Shown here piece by piece: positions 8,368 to 17,796 of a stretch of 64,000 nt of DNA. How positions within the stretch are numbered: position 1 is the first letter of the stretch; every line of letters starts with the position of its first letter. Below the pieces are notes generated by a model, which had not been told where the DNA came from, made no database searches, and saw only the letters and a program-made list of their open reading frames with translations. Position numbers and translations under genes: made by a program. Location of the stretch: assembly GCA_002402105.1 (NCBI GenBank), contig NVVD01000001.1, positions 513,345-577,344 of the forward strand. The letters run 5' to 3'. This DNA is from Candidatus Cloacimonadota bacterium. Lineage in GTDB: Bacteria; Muiribacteriota; UBA6191.

Positions 8368-10896
8368 TTAATCAATAGTTTCAAAAAGCTCTAAAAAAAT
8401 GACTTCAAAATCTGATTGTTTCACGGGCTTTGAAAGAAATTGATTCATTCCTGATTTGATACATTTCTCTTGTTCTTCGTGTAATACATTAGCAGTCATA
8501 GCTATAATAGGTACTTTAGATTTTTCATTAGAAAGTTTACGAATTTGTTGAGTTGCTTCAAATCCATCAAGTTCAGGCATCTGGCAGTCCATAAAAATGA
8601 TATCGTAATTAAACTCTTTTTGCATTTTAACAGCTTCTAAGCCATTGGATGCTTTATCAATAACTTTTAAGCCAAGGTTTTTAATCATTTGAATGGCAAC
8701 AATTTGGTTGACTTGGTTATCATCAACTACTAAAGCTCGAACTATAGGATCAAATTGAGAAGGTTTATTTTTCAGGACTATTTTACTTTCATTAAGAAGG
8801 ATTCCTGTAGAACATTTTTTTTGAGCAAAAATATTATTAATTAACTCTAGTAAGAGGTTTATTTTATAAGGGCGTTTGATAAATGAGTGGATACCAATTT
8901 GGTGAAGTACTTCAATATTTTGATCTAATGGTTCTACAGAAACTAAAATACTTAAGAAATCTTTGTTTTCTTTGCTTTTATAGATTGATTCTGCTAACTG
9001 GATACCATCCATCTGAGGCATTTTATAGTCTAAAATACCAAAGTCATAAGGAGCTTTATTTTTATTGGCTAAGTCGATTTCTATAAGGGCGGCTTTTCCA
9101 GATTCTACAGCTTTTACATTTATTTGATACTTTTTAAATTGCTCAATCAAGACCTCTCTATTAATAAAATTATCATCTACAATTAATAGTTTGAGACCAG
9201 AAAGATTAGAATATAAACTATCTTGTTGAGGGGCCTCTAAATTAGCTAAAGAAAGATTAAAGTAAAAGTTAGAGCCCTGTCCTTCTTTACTTTTAACTTT
9301 AATTTCTCCTCCCATTAACTTTATGATTTTTTGAGATATTGAAAGGCCTAAACCAGTACCTCCAAATTTACGAGTTGTTGAAGTATCTGCTTGAGTAAAT
9401 CTATTAAAAATAGAGGCTAATTTATTAGTAGGTATTCCAATACCATCATCTTTAACAGAAAATTGGATGGTAGACATTTCATTTTCTTGTTTTACTTTTT
9501 TAACATATACTATTATATTCCCTTGTGGAGTAAACTTAATAGCATTAGAGATTAAATTAATAATTACTTGCTTTAACCTTAATGAATCACCAATAAATTG
9601 TGATTTTAGTTCTGAGTCATAATGTAGGACTAAATAGACCTTCTTTTTCCAGGCTTCATAAAATAATATTTCAATAGTTTCTTCTAAGCAAGTTTTTAGA
9701 TTGAATTTAATATTTTCGATTTCAAGTTGATTTTGTTCTGCTTTAGAAAAATCTAAGATATCATTTATAATCCTTAGTAAAGACTCTCCACTAGATCGAA
9801 TAATATTTGTGTAATTTAGCTGAGTACTACTTAAATTTGTTTGGGCAAGTAATCCAGACATTCCAAGAACTCCATTCATAGGGGTTCGTATTTCATGAGA
9901 CATGGTCGCTAAAAATTGAGACTTGGCTATTACGGATTGTTTCGCAGTTTCATTTGCTTTTATAAGATCTTTTTGGTGTTTAATTTCATCTAGATATGTA
10001 TCGATATAATCATAGATTAAACCAATAAGGGGTATTGTATAAGCTACAATTTTCAAAAAATGAGCAATATTAAAATGATTGTCAAATAAATTAGTAGATC
10101 CAAAGGCCATGTGTAATTCAATGGCAAGTTCTGGTATTACTGATATGAATAAGGCATGAGTAAAATAATCAGGATGTATTTTATATAATTTAGGATATAT
10201 AAAAATAGCAGCAAAAAGAGTTAATAATAAAGGAAAAACATCCCATGGTCTTGTAATAAAAGAGTCAGGATACATTGTTTGTGGTAAGGATGAGGAGTTA
10301 GCACAAATATGAATAATTATATAGGATAGTAAAAGTAATATAGCACTACTTTTTAACATGAAAGAGTAATCATTTTTGATAGATTTAGATTGCTTTTTAT
10401 ATAATATAAGGTAAGAACCAATGATTAAAATTGTAATATTAAAAACTCTTGAAATTGCCCAAGTAAACGGTATCAAATTACTATTTTCAGCAACAGACTC
10501 GATTAATCTTGAGGCTGCTAATGTATGAAAAGCGTCGACACAACCAGAGCAAAATAAAGCTAAACCAATAATTGGTGTTGCACTATCTTTTTTTAGGCTA
10601 AATTGTACTAAAGCTAGAAGATAAGAAAAAATAGCTATAGAAACAGAACTCCACTCTAAAAGAGTGTGAGTAAAAGCTCCTCGAAGTCGATAAAAAAGAG
10701 CATCAATTAGCTCACTTTTTGGAAGTTGTAATAAATTAGTCTCAATTTGTTGAATGTGAGAGCTAAAGTCAAAACCTAAAAAGTTTAAACAAGTAGGCAA
10801 TAAGCAAATGAAAATAGTTAAATAAATAACAGTAGTGGGTAGCTTTTTTTGTTTTATAATTAAGTTGTTCATGGCCCCTATATTGTTTATAAACAT
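8368..10896 (-). CDS. Membrane hybrid histidine kinase with two receiver domains (842 aa)
   Basis: Sensor kinase of the two-component type. About eight membrane helices fill residues 20-300 with no large periplasmic loop; the pattern (CVDAFHTLAA, AISRVFNITIL, NIAHFLKIVAYTIPLIGLIY) resembles MASE3-type integral membrane sensors. HisKA carries the phospho-acceptor His334 in TMSHEIRTPMNG, followed by a HATPase domain with KDDGIGIP and GGTGLGLSIS. Two receivers follow (LKLLIVDDNFINRE with ILDYKMPQMDG; VRALVVDDNQVNQI with FMDCQMPELDG). There is no HPt at the C-terminus; the free HPt protein at 17446 could serve. Start is ambiguous: ATG 10894-10896 has a weak site, ATG 10870-10872 has AGGGG only 2 nt away. 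Confidence 0.92.
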   Translation of the reverse strand: MFINNIGAMNNLIIKQKKLPTTVIYLTIFICLLPTCLNFLGFDFSSHIQQIETNLLQLPKSELIDALFYRLRGAFTHTLLEWSSVSIAIFSYLLALVQFSLKKDSATPIIGLALFCSGCVDAFHTLAASRLIESVAENSNLIPFTWAISRVFNITILIIGSYLILYKKQSKSIKNDYSFMLKSSAILLLLSYIIIHICANSSSLPQTMYPDSFITRPWDVFPLLLTLFAAIFIYPKLYKIHPDYFTHALFISVIPELAIELHMAFGSTNLFDNHFNIAHFLKIVAYTIPLIGLIYDYIDTYLDEIKHQKDLIKANETAKQSVIAKSQFLATMSHEIRTPMNGVLGMSGLLAQTNLSSTQLNYTNIIRSSGESLLRIINDILDFSKAEQNQLEIENIKFNLKTCLEETIEILFYEAWKKKVYLVLHYDSELKSQFIGDSLRLKQVIINLISNAIKFTPQGNIIVYVKKVKQENEMSTIQFSVKDDGIGIPTNKLASIFNRFTQADTSTTRKFGGTGLGLSISQKIIKLMGGEIKVKSKEGQGSNFYFNLSLANLEAPQQDSLYSNLSGLKLLIVDDNFINREVLIEQFKKYQINVKAVESGKAALIEIDLANKNKAPYDFGILDYKMPQMDGIQLAESIYKSKENKDFLSILVSVEPLDQNIEVLHQIGIHSFIKRPYKINLLLELINNIFAQKKCSTGILLNESKIVLKNKPSQFDPIVRALVVDDNQVNQIVAIQMIKNLGLKVIDKASNGLEAVKMQKEFNYDIIFMDCQMPELDGFEATQQIRKLSNEKSKVPIIAMTANVLHEEQEKCIKSGMNQFLSKPVKQSDFEVIFLELFETID

Positions 10897-11110
10897 TAAC
10901 TCATTATCGACCGTAAATATTTATTTAATATTGAGGATATCATATTATGATTGGTCTTTTAAAGAAAAGTGACTTTCTAAAAATTATTTCTTTATAATTT
11001 TTTGTTTTCTTTGATAGAGTTTTGTTATACTTAAGGTGTGTGTCTACTAAAAGCTTTAAGTGTAAAAGAGTAAAATCAAATACATTTGGATGTAAAAATG
11101 GGAACTAAAA

Positions 11111-11539
11111 ATGTTAGATCAATTATCAGATGAAAAAGAAGTTTTAGCTTCTAAAAATAAAGAAGCAGAAGAGTTGCTCAAAGATAAAAATAAAACTTTT
11201 GATATTTTAGAGAAAGCCCAAAACAAGTCTAAAAAAAGAAAAAATAGATTGCAAGAAGTTCGTGATCATATTTCAACTTTAATTCGTTTTGTGAAAGCAT
11301 GTATTAGTGGTGAATATAAAAACTTTGTGAAAACAAATATGGTTTTAGCAATGAGTGCTATCTTATATTTTTTATCACCAATTGATTTAGTTCCTGATAT
11401 TATTCCAACCTTTGGTTTTTTAGATGACATGGCTGTTATTGCTTTTGTTATAAGTATTTTAAAAGAAGAATTAGAAGCTTTTTGTGATTGGGAAAAAGAA
11501 AATAAAGAAGATACAAGTTTAAAAGAAAGTTTAAAATGA
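11111..11539 (+). CDS. DUF1232 (YkvA-like) membrane protein (142 aa)
   Basis: Small membrane protein of unknown role. The N-terminal 50 residues are a charged coiled coil (EVLASKNKEAEELLKDKNKT). The DUF1232 core is at about 77-110: an Ala/Met/Leu-rich helix, then the diagnostic YFLSPIDLVPDIIPTFGFLDD motif. An acidic tail ends the protein. It overlaps the nuclease gene by ATGA, so the two are translated together. DUF1232 proteins have no firm biochemical function. Confidence 0.85.
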   Translation: MLDQLSDEKEVLASKNKEAEELLKDKNKTFDILEKAQNKSKKRKNRLQEVRDHISTLIRFVKACISGEYKNFVKTNMVLAMSAILYFLSPIDLVPDIIPTFGFLDDMAVIAFVISILKEELEAFCDWEKENKEDTSLKESLK

Positions 11540-12303
11540 AAAAATTATTCACAGCACTTTTTATAACAATTATTACATCAAATACAAGCTTATTTACTTG
11601 GGGACAAATTGGTCATCGAGTAGTTGGAGACATTGCCCAAAAGTACTTAGATCCTATAGTTTTAAAAAAAGTAAACACTTTATTAGAGGGTAGAGATCTT
11701 GCTATGGTTTCTAATTGGTGTGATCATATCAAATCTTTTAAAAAGCATGACCATACTTTTTGGTGGCATTTTGTAAATGTTGAAGACGGTAAACGATATA
11801 GCGAAGTTACACATAATAAAAATGGAGATATTGTTGAGGCAATACAGCGCTTTAGCAAGCAACTTGCCAATGATAAATTATCATTTCAAAAAAGACATGA
11901 AGCATTAAAATGGCTAGTACATTTACTTGGAGATATTCATCAACCTTTACATGTTGGTTATGCTAAAGATCAGGGTGGAAACTTAATTTCAGTGAAATGG
12001 TTTGGAAAAAAATCAAATCTTCATGCAGTATGGGATGAAGGAATAATAAATCACCAAGAGCTTAGTTATACAGAGCTTAGTAAATTAATTAATTTTACAA
12101 ATGTGGAGCAACTTAAAAAACTACAAAATTCAGATGTAAACGTTTGGTTAAATGAAGGTATGAAGCTAAGAAAACGAGTTTATGATTTAAAGTCAAAAGA
12201 GCTCTCTTATGCTTACCAAGCTCATAATGTAGAGTTTTTGAACTCTCAACTGCTTAAAGCAGGTATAAGATTAGCTGGTTTATTAAATAAGGTTTTAAAG
12301 TAA
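11536..12303 (+). CDS. Secreted S1/P1-type zinc nuclease (255 aa)
   Basis: Exported phosphodiesterase acting on single-stranded DNA/RNA with 3'-nucleotidase activity in the family. A signal peptide (1-21) should be cut just before Trp22, which leaves the N-terminal Trp whose amino group binds zinc in this family. All nine expected ligands can be placed: Trp22, His27 (WGQIGH), Asp63, His78 (WWHF), His129 and Asp133 (HLLGD), His139 (QPLH), His163 and Asp167 (HAVWD). Length is slightly short of the usual 270-290. It is coupled to the DUF1232 gene. It would suit nucleic-acid scavenging in the periplasm or outside, which fits with psuG and the nucleoside phosphorylase in the window. Confidence 0.92.
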   Translation: MKKLFTALFITIITSNTSLFTWGQIGHRVVGDIAQKYLDPIVLKKVNTLLEGRDLAMVSNWCDHIKSFKKHDHTFWWHFVNVEDGKRYSEVTHNKNGDIVEAIQRFSKQLANDKLSFQKRHEALKWLVHLLGDIHQPLHVGYAKDQGGNLISVKWFGKKSNLHAVWDEGIINHQELSYTELSKLINFTNVEQLKKLQNSDVNVWLNEGMKLRKRVYDLKSKELSYAYQAHNVEFLNSQLLKAGIRLAGLLNKVLK

Positions 12304-12307
12304 TTTT

Positions 12308-12787
12308 TTATTCTCTTATAAAATGACCAGACTTTCCACCTTGTTTTTCTTGTAGACAAATGTCTGAAATAACCATTTCTTTGTCTATGGCTTTACACAT
12401 ATCATAAATTGTTAAACAAGCTACACTTACAGCACTTAGAGCTTCCATTTCTACGCCTGTTTTACCACTAGTTTTAGCAGTAGCAACAATATAAACATGA
12501 TCTTTTAGTATTTCAAAACTTAGTTTTACGCTATCAAGAAAAAGTGGATGACAAAGTGGTATTAAATCACTTGTTTTTTTAGCTCCTAAAATACCAGCTA
12601 TGTGAGCTGTAGTAATAACATCACCTTTTTTCATTTGATTATCTTTAATTTTTATTAATGTTTCTTTTTTACCAAAAATTTTACCCGAAGCTATAGCTAT
12701 ACGTTGTGTTGTTTCTTTGTGGCCGACATCTACCATTGAAACCGAACCATTTTTATCTACATGTGAAAGCTCATTTTGTGATGTCAT
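12308..12787 (-). CDS. moaC: Cyclic pyranopterin monophosphate synthase MoaC (159 aa)
   Basis: Second enzyme step of molybdenum cofactor synthesis, making cPMP with MoaA. The sequence follows the family along its full length: VDKNGSVSMVDVG, ITTAHIAGILGAKKTSDLIPLCHPL (catalytic region), GKTGVEMEALSAVSVACLTIYDMCKA and EKQGGKSG. I place the start at ATG 12785-12787, because AAGG lies 6 nt upstream and the family usually begins near there; a longer form starting at 12802 would overlap the upstream gene by 14 nt. The TPR gene stop is 1 bp upstream, so the pair is probably one operon. moaA and other moco genes are not in the window. Confidence 0.95.
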   Translation of the reverse strand: MTSQNELSHVDKNGSVSMVDVGHKETTQRIAIASGKIFGKKETLIKIKDNQMKKGDVITTAHIAGILGAKKTSDLIPLCHPLFLDSVKLSFEILKDHVYIVATAKTSGKTGVEMEALSAVSVACLTIYDMCKAIDKEMVISDICLQEKQGGKSGHFIRE

Positions 12788-12788
12788 A

Positions 12789-15548
12789 TTAGACCTTTTC
12801 ATTAAAGTTTAAAAAGTTTTTTGCAAACCTTGAGGTATTATTAGAGGATATTAAAAAGTCTTTTAATTCTTTGGGGGCTATTTTAGAAAAAGAAAGAAAA
12901 AGATTATAGTTTGTTGGGTATAAATTAAAAATATTGAAGCAGTTTTCTTGAAATGATCTATTTTGATTTAATTGTAAATATATATGTAGTAACTCAGGAC
13001 AATGTTCTAAAGATTGTAAAAGTAAATGAATGATTTCAGAGATTATAGCCTTATCTTTTTGAAGATATTGAAAGAAATCATCATAGCGACTAGAGCAGGC
13101 TGTTATCCATTTAAAGACTTCTATAATTTGTAAATTAGATAAAACTTTTTGTTTCATACCCTCTATTAAAAGTTGAATAGCTTTATCGGATCGAAACTCA
13201 TATAAAGAACAAATAATTTGTAGTCCATATTTATGCCCATGAGTAAAAAAACGATTGACTAAAAACATATAATACTCAATATCTCCTCTTAAAAAGTATT
13301 GTCGAGCTAGTAATATTTTAGATTCATCATCACTTTTCATTAAAAAAAGTAGGTCTTTAATAGGAGAGTTATCAACCCACTCACTATAAGTTAAAATGAG
13401 CTCTTTGCTTAGTAAGGTTTTTAACTTAATGTTGGATAGTATTTTTTTAAGGTTTGGGTAAAAGCTATGATTTAAAAGTAAAAACTTTTGAAATGAAAGT
13501 TTATTTGTATCATCTACATTTTGTTCAAACCATTGTATAAAGCTTTTGTTTTCTAACTTATAAAAGCTTTCAAAAGAAAATTGATCTTGGCGTTCTTTCC
13601 AAAATGAGTTCCATTCTTCTTTAAAAAAAGAAATCAAAGAAAATTTAGCAATGCTTAAAGTATATAACTGATGAAACCTGTTTTCTTTTAACCATTTTAA
13701 CCAATGTTTGGGGTAATGACTTTGTCTATCAGATAAATAATGAACTAAAAATTCATCTGGTTGTTTGATTAAATCAATTACATTTGAAATGAAAGTTACT
13801 TCTTGTTTATTTTGATGAAAATATTGAAGGATTAAAGACTTTTCTAAATCACTACTCGTATCTGATAATAATAGTGTTTCTAATATATTTATCAGTGGTG
13901 TAGGGCTTTTTAATTGAGCAAGGCATTTTAATATTGCAATTCTAATATTATTATTTTTTAATAATATTTTTTTTAGATTGGGGTAAAAGCTTGGGTGAGC
14001 TTCTAACTCTATCCAATAATGAGCTTTTTCAAAAAATCTACTTTGTAAAGTAGACTCTACTCGAAACCATTCAAGTTGAAACTCTTGTGTTTTGTAATGA
14101 TTTAAATGATAAAAAACATCAACAAAGTTAGGGTTTTTTTGATTTTTTTGATATTGAGTAAAATAAAAGTTTAGACTTAGATTTACATCATATTCAAAAA
14201 GTTTTTTAGCTATTTTTGGGTAGTTAAAGTTATAACTTTTATGTAGTTCACAAACTTTTTCAAAATTGCTTTTATTAATTAAATTATTTTTATGTATATA
14301 GGAGTTTATATATAAAAAACCATCGGTATCAAGAGAGTTTTCAAATGTGTCTATACTTCTATTACTAAAAATATTTTGATGTTGGTTTGTTTTGAGAGAC
14401 AATACATTTTTTCTTGGATCAATATGATTTTTATCGAGATATGAATGATCAAAGCGTGTGTATAGTATTTCTTGACCTTTATGGCTTAAAGTAGAAATAT
14501 GTTTTTTATTTTGCATTAAGTTTAAAACATATTCAGCTTGTTCTGTTGCTTTGATAAATGAGTCAAATCTTTTAGATAATACAATTTGAGAGATAAACTC
14601 GGGGTAGGTCTCTAAGTCATGATTAGCTTGCATAAAAAAATAGACTTGATTTTCTTTTTTTTCAAGATTGTTACATTCTAAGCCAACAACAAGAGTATTA
14701 TTATGATTATCATGGATATTAAGCCCTAAAATTGTAGTTAAAACTTGAGCTAAAATTTCAGATTTTTTATCGTAAGCTAAAATGCCTGAAAACTTTATTT
14801 TATGAAACTTTATATAATCTGTAAACCTTAGTAGGGTTTCATAAAACGAGTCTAAATCAAAAAAGTACTCGTCATAAACTTGAATAGACTCATTTTGATC
14901 TAGGTAACTGCCTAGATGTATGGTTCCATGTTTTAAAAAAAGTTCATCCTTTAAATTTTTACTTACTCCAACTTCGATATTACGCTGAACTTTACAAAGT
15001 AGCTCAGGGATATTTTGTAAATAATGCTTAAAGCGATTTAAAATTTGGGAAAGAGTCATTAAGTTTGCAGTTTGAATGGCTAAATCAATTCTTTCTGATA
15101 AAAATAGCTCCTGTGGAAAACCATTTTTATCTAAGGTTTCTAATAGTTCAGAAGAGCGATCAAATAAACCTAACTCAAGGTATAATTTTAAAATATGTCT
15201 AATATCATCGGTATGATCTATTTCTATTGCAAATAATAAAGAAAAAAAGTAAAGGACTTTTTGATATTCATGAGTTTTTTGGTGTATTTGTATGAGCTCT
15301 TTGAGGAGTAATGAACTCTTAGGATTGTCTTGTAATAAAGGTTGTAATATGTTTTTTGCTTCTTGTAAATTGTTTCTCATTTTTTGTGTTTTTGCTAATA
15401 AAACTTTACAAGAAAGGTCCATTTTTTCAAGAGGAATCTCACAAAGTATTTGAAAACTCTGATCATAGTTTTTTTTTTGAAAATTATTTAAAGCTGACTC
15501 TTTTAAGTTTTTAAATTTATGAGTCAGTGAAAAGGGATTATCACTCAT
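12789..15548 (-). CDS. Large TPR/helical-repeat protein of unknown function (919 aa)
   Basis: The N-terminal part (about 15-185) reads as tandem TPR units (ALNNFQKKNYDQSFQILCEI, AKTQKMRNNLQEAKNILQPL). A middle segment (about 200-300, HLGSYLDQNESIQVYDEYFF to TTILGLNIHDNHNNTLVVG) has mixed alpha/beta character and matches nothing I know. The rest (about 430-900) is alpha-helical and HEAT-like; the phrase FYPNLKKIL occurs twice, near 515 and 680, evidence of internal repetition. No signal peptide or membrane helix. It sits directly upstream of moaC with a 1-bp gap. It is probably a cytoplasmic scaffold; nothing in the sequence ties it to molybdenum cofactor synthesis. Confidence 0.8.
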   Translation of the reverse strand: MSDNPFSLTHKFKNLKESALNNFQKKNYDQSFQILCEIPLEKMDLSCKVLLAKTQKMRNNLQEAKNILQPLLQDNPKSSLLLKELIQIHQKTHEYQKVLYFFSLLFAIEIDHTDDIRHILKLYLELGLFDRSSELLETLDKNGFPQELFLSERIDLAIQTANLMTLSQILNRFKHYLQNIPELLCKVQRNIEVGVSKNLKDELFLKHGTIHLGSYLDQNESIQVYDEYFFDLDSFYETLLRFTDYIKFHKIKFSGILAYDKKSEILAQVLTTILGLNIHDNHNNTLVVGLECNNLEKKENQVYFFMQANHDLETYPEFISQIVLSKRFDSFIKATEQAEYVLNLMQNKKHISTLSHKGQEILYTRFDHSYLDKNHIDPRKNVLSLKTNQHQNIFSNRSIDTFENSLDTDGFLYINSYIHKNNLINKSNFEKVCELHKSYNFNYPKIAKKLFEYDVNLSLNFYFTQYQKNQKNPNFVDVFYHLNHYKTQEFQLEWFRVESTLQSRFFEKAHYWIELEAHPSFYPNLKKILLKNNNIRIAILKCLAQLKSPTPLINILETLLLSDTSSDLEKSLILQYFHQNKQEVTFISNVIDLIKQPDEFLVHYLSDRQSHYPKHWLKWLKENRFHQLYTLSIAKFSLISFFKEEWNSFWKERQDQFSFESFYKLENKSFIQWFEQNVDDTNKLSFQKFLLLNHSFYPNLKKILSNIKLKTLLSKELILTYSEWVDNSPIKDLLFLMKSDDESKILLARQYFLRGDIEYYMFLVNRFFTHGHKYGLQIICSLYEFRSDKAIQLLIEGMKQKVLSNLQIIEVFKWITACSSRYDDFFQYLQKDKAIISEIIHLLLQSLEHCPELLHIYLQLNQNRSFQENCFNIFNLYPTNYNLFLSFSKIAPKELKDFLISSNNTSRFAKNFLNFNEKV

Positions 15549-15676
15549 AGTTGAAATTTCTTTTTAAACTTGTTCTAAAATGATTTATGAAAGGAACATA
15601 GACAGAAGCAAATGAAAGTTGTATTTTATTTCGACAAAATATCAAATAATATTGAGAGAACTTGATTAGGAAAGCA

Positions 15677-16693
15677 ATGACATTAAAAAAAGCCTATATT
15701 TTTGACAAAGATACAGTAGAGTTTATTTATCCATCAGAAAAAGGAAAAATAGTTTATTGGGTAGGGGATTTTAATGATTGGCAAGCTAGTGATCAAATTG
15801 TCTATAATAAAAAAAGAAAAGCTTATATTTTTAAAATGCCAGCATATGCAAGTGGAGTTTACTTTTATAAATGGGTAGTTGATGGAGAGTGGCTTCTTGA
15901 TCCAAATAATAAAGAAAGTTATCAAAACGGTGTTTTTGGTATAAATTCTGTTGCTAAAATGCCAGACTTTATAGAGCATTTTGAATTAAAGAGCGATGAT
16001 TCTATTCCAAAAGGAAAAATAGAGAAGTTTGACTTAGATGCAAAAAAGTTAAAAGAAAAGCGAGAAATTTTTGTTTACACTCCAGCTAATTATGATAAGG
16101 ATAAAGTTTATTCTTTATTGGTACTTCAAGATGGTAGAGAATGTGTAGAGTTATTTCCAGCTCATCAAATTTTTGATAACTTAATTTATCATAAGTTTTG
16201 TAATGAGTTTATTTGTGTTTTGGTGAGCCCAAAAAGCTCTTCAAAAAGAGAAGAAGACTATACTTTTAATGATGACTTTGAGCATTTTTTGGCAAATGAC
16301 TTAATATCTTGGTTAAATAAAACTTATACAATTAGTAAAGATAAAAACCAAAGAGCTATTTTTGGATATTCGCTTGGTGGTTTAGTCTCTATTAGAACAG
16401 CAATTCATTATCCAGATGTGTTTGGTTTATGTGGTGGAGAATCTAGTGCATTTTGGCCTCACGATGGTCAAATTTATAAAGAAATAAGAAAAAAAGCACC
16501 TTTTGATTCAAAAATATATTTAGGTGTTGGTTTTTTAGATGGTGGAGAAAAACTAACGGCATTGATGGCTGATTTTTTACAGGAGTTAGGTGTTTGCCAT
16601 CAAGCTAGGTACTCACTTGGCGGACATGAGTGGTATTATTGGAAATCTCATTGTAGGTACTCGCTACAATACTTTTTTCCTTATACTCCTTAG
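15677..16693 (+). CDS. Enterochelin esterase-like hydrolase with N-terminal CBM48-type domain (338 aa)
   Basis: Alpha/beta hydrolase of the esterase-D/Fes type. Residues about 1-85 form an early-set beta-sandwich related to CBM48/AMPK glycogen-binding domains (IVYWVGDFNDWQ, MPAYASGVYFYKWVVDGEWL, DPNNK). The hydrolase follows, with RREIFVYTP-like strand (KREIFVYTPANYDKDKVYSL), nucleophile Ser in FGYSLGG (about 237) and the terminal His in LGGHEWYYW. The start is ATG 15677 with AGGA upstream; an in-frame TTG at 15662 would add five residues. There is no signal peptide. Substrate is unknown: this architecture occurs in ferric-siderophore esterases and in carbohydrate esterases. Its stop overlaps the stop of the convergent cyclase gene. 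Confidence 0.85.
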   Translation: MTLKKAYIFDKDTVEFIYPSEKGKIVYWVGDFNDWQASDQIVYNKKRKAYIFKMPAYASGVYFYKWVVDGEWLLDPNNKESYQNGVFGINSVAKMPDFIEHFELKSDDSIPKGKIEKFDLDAKKLKEKREIFVYTPANYDKDKVYSLLVLQDGRECVELFPAHQIFDNLIYHKFCNEFICVLVSPKSSSKREEDYTFNDDFEHFLANDLISWLNKTYTISKDKNQRAIFGYSLGGLVSIRTAIHYPDVFGLCGGESSAFWPHDGQIYKEIRKKAPFDSKIYLGVGFLDGGEKLTALMADFLQELGVCHQARYSLGGHEWYYWKSHCRYSLQYFFPYTP

Positions 16694-17334
16694 ATATTAG
16701 CCCAAATGGTTACAGGTGCTCCATCTGCTTGGTCTATCATCAATGGTGAAATTAAAAGGTTTTTTAAGTTTGAAAAACTTCTTAAGTCCATGTCTTCTAT
16801 AATACAAATAGGGCTTTTGTTTTGTAAAAAAGCTTTGTGAGATTCTCTTCCCATCTCTCTATTTGTAAAACTGGATAAAGAAATGAAATCAAAACCAATA
16901 GCCCTCACTTTTGGAAACTTCTTTCTTATGTAATCAGCACAATCTTTGTGGACTCCTGGAGGAGTCATCATATAGCTTGTAAGGTTTCGCTTATTTGACC
17001 ATCCAGTTTTAAATAAAATAATTTCGCAAGTTTTGTTTGCCTCAAACTTAGATAAATCTTGGGCTGTTATAAGTTCTGATTCGTTTTTATTGATTTCAAA
17101 AGTTAGTATATTTTGAAAAAAGAAAAAATCATTGGAAAAGTCACTTAAATTTTTACCTTTTTTATCAAAATGATAAGGAAAGTCTATATGTGTACCTAAA
17201 TGATTAGACATAGAAAAATTTAAAGTATTGCAACTATCGCCATGATTTAAACATTTTACTTGATTTAGAGACAAAGAATCTCCATTACCATATGAAGGTG
17301 TATTTGTTTCTAAATTCCAAGAGAGTCGAATCAT
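16690..17334 (-). CDS. Cyclase-family metal-dependent hydrolase, KynB-like (214 aa)
   Basis: Belongs to the putative cyclase family that includes bacterial kynurenine formamidase and isatin hydrolase. The metal-binding signature HxGTHxDxPxH is intact (NHLGTHIDFPYHF; His45, His49, Asp51, His55 in this numbering), followed by LFKTGWSN and a late ICIIEDMDLRSF-type segment typical of the fold. I prefer ATG 17332-17334, since the family usually begins close to the first strand (MIRLSWNLETNTPSYG); a GTG at 17350-17352 would add six residues. The gene stands alone, convergent with the esterase. No tryptophan-degradation genes are nearby, so the substrate is unknown. Confidence 0.8.
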   Translation of the reverse strand: MIRLSWNLETNTPSYGNGDSLSLNQVKCLNHGDSCNTLNFSMSNHLGTHIDFPYHFDKKGKNLSDFSNDFFFFQNILTFEINKNESELITAQDLSKFEANKTCEIILFKTGWSNKRNLTSYMMTPPGVHKDCADYIRKKFPKVRAIGFDFISLSSFTNREMGRESHKAFLQNKSPICIIEDMDLRSFSNLKNLLISPLMIDQADGAPVTIWANI

Positions 17335-17445
17335 AATAAATCTTTTATTCACTTAATTTTTTAATCTATTTATTGTAAGATGAAAACATAAAACTATTCA
17401 AATACCTAAATTTAATTTAGATACGAAGACTACAAAGAGAAAGCA

Positions 17446-17796
17446 ATGAGCGAAGATTTAGTAAAACTAGATGCCTTAAGGGATATGGCTGATGGTGACT
17501 TAGAGTATGAATGCGAAATTATTGAAGATATTATTGAAGAAGGCGATATAGTATTTTTAGAAATAAGAGAGCTTCATAAAAAAGAGAATGCTGTACAGCT
17601 TGGTGAGTTAGTACATAAATTTAAGGGTTGTTTATCATATGTTTCATCAGACTATGTGGTGAATGAACTTCATCGTATAGAAAATATGTCTAGAAAAGAT
17701 AAAATTCTTCCAAAAATTGAAGAAATTAATGCTTTAGAATCTATGTATACTTCTATTAAAGAAAAACTACAAGAATACGTTAAAACAATATCATGA
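17446..17796 (+). CDS. HPt phosphotransfer protein (116 aa)
   Basis: Single-domain histidine phosphotransfer protein. A four-helix pattern with the phospho-accepting motif LVHKFKGCLSYVSSD at about 55-69 (His57, Lys60, Gly61) matches the HPt consensus of aH.lKGss..vGa. It would shuttle phosphate between receivers, for example the hybrid kinase at 8368-10896, which has two receivers but no HPt of its own, and the free receiver at 38558. Its stop overlaps the kdsB start (ATGA), so it is translated with the Kdo/LPS operon. This placement is unusual and suggests that the relay touches envelope biosynthesis, or simply that the genes share a promoter. Confidence 0.85.
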   Translation: MSEDLVKLDALRDMADGDLEYECEIIEDIIEEGDIVFLEIRELHKKENAVQLGELVHKFKGCLSYVSSDYVVNELHRIENMSRKDKILPKIEEINALESMYTSIKEKLQEYVKTIS

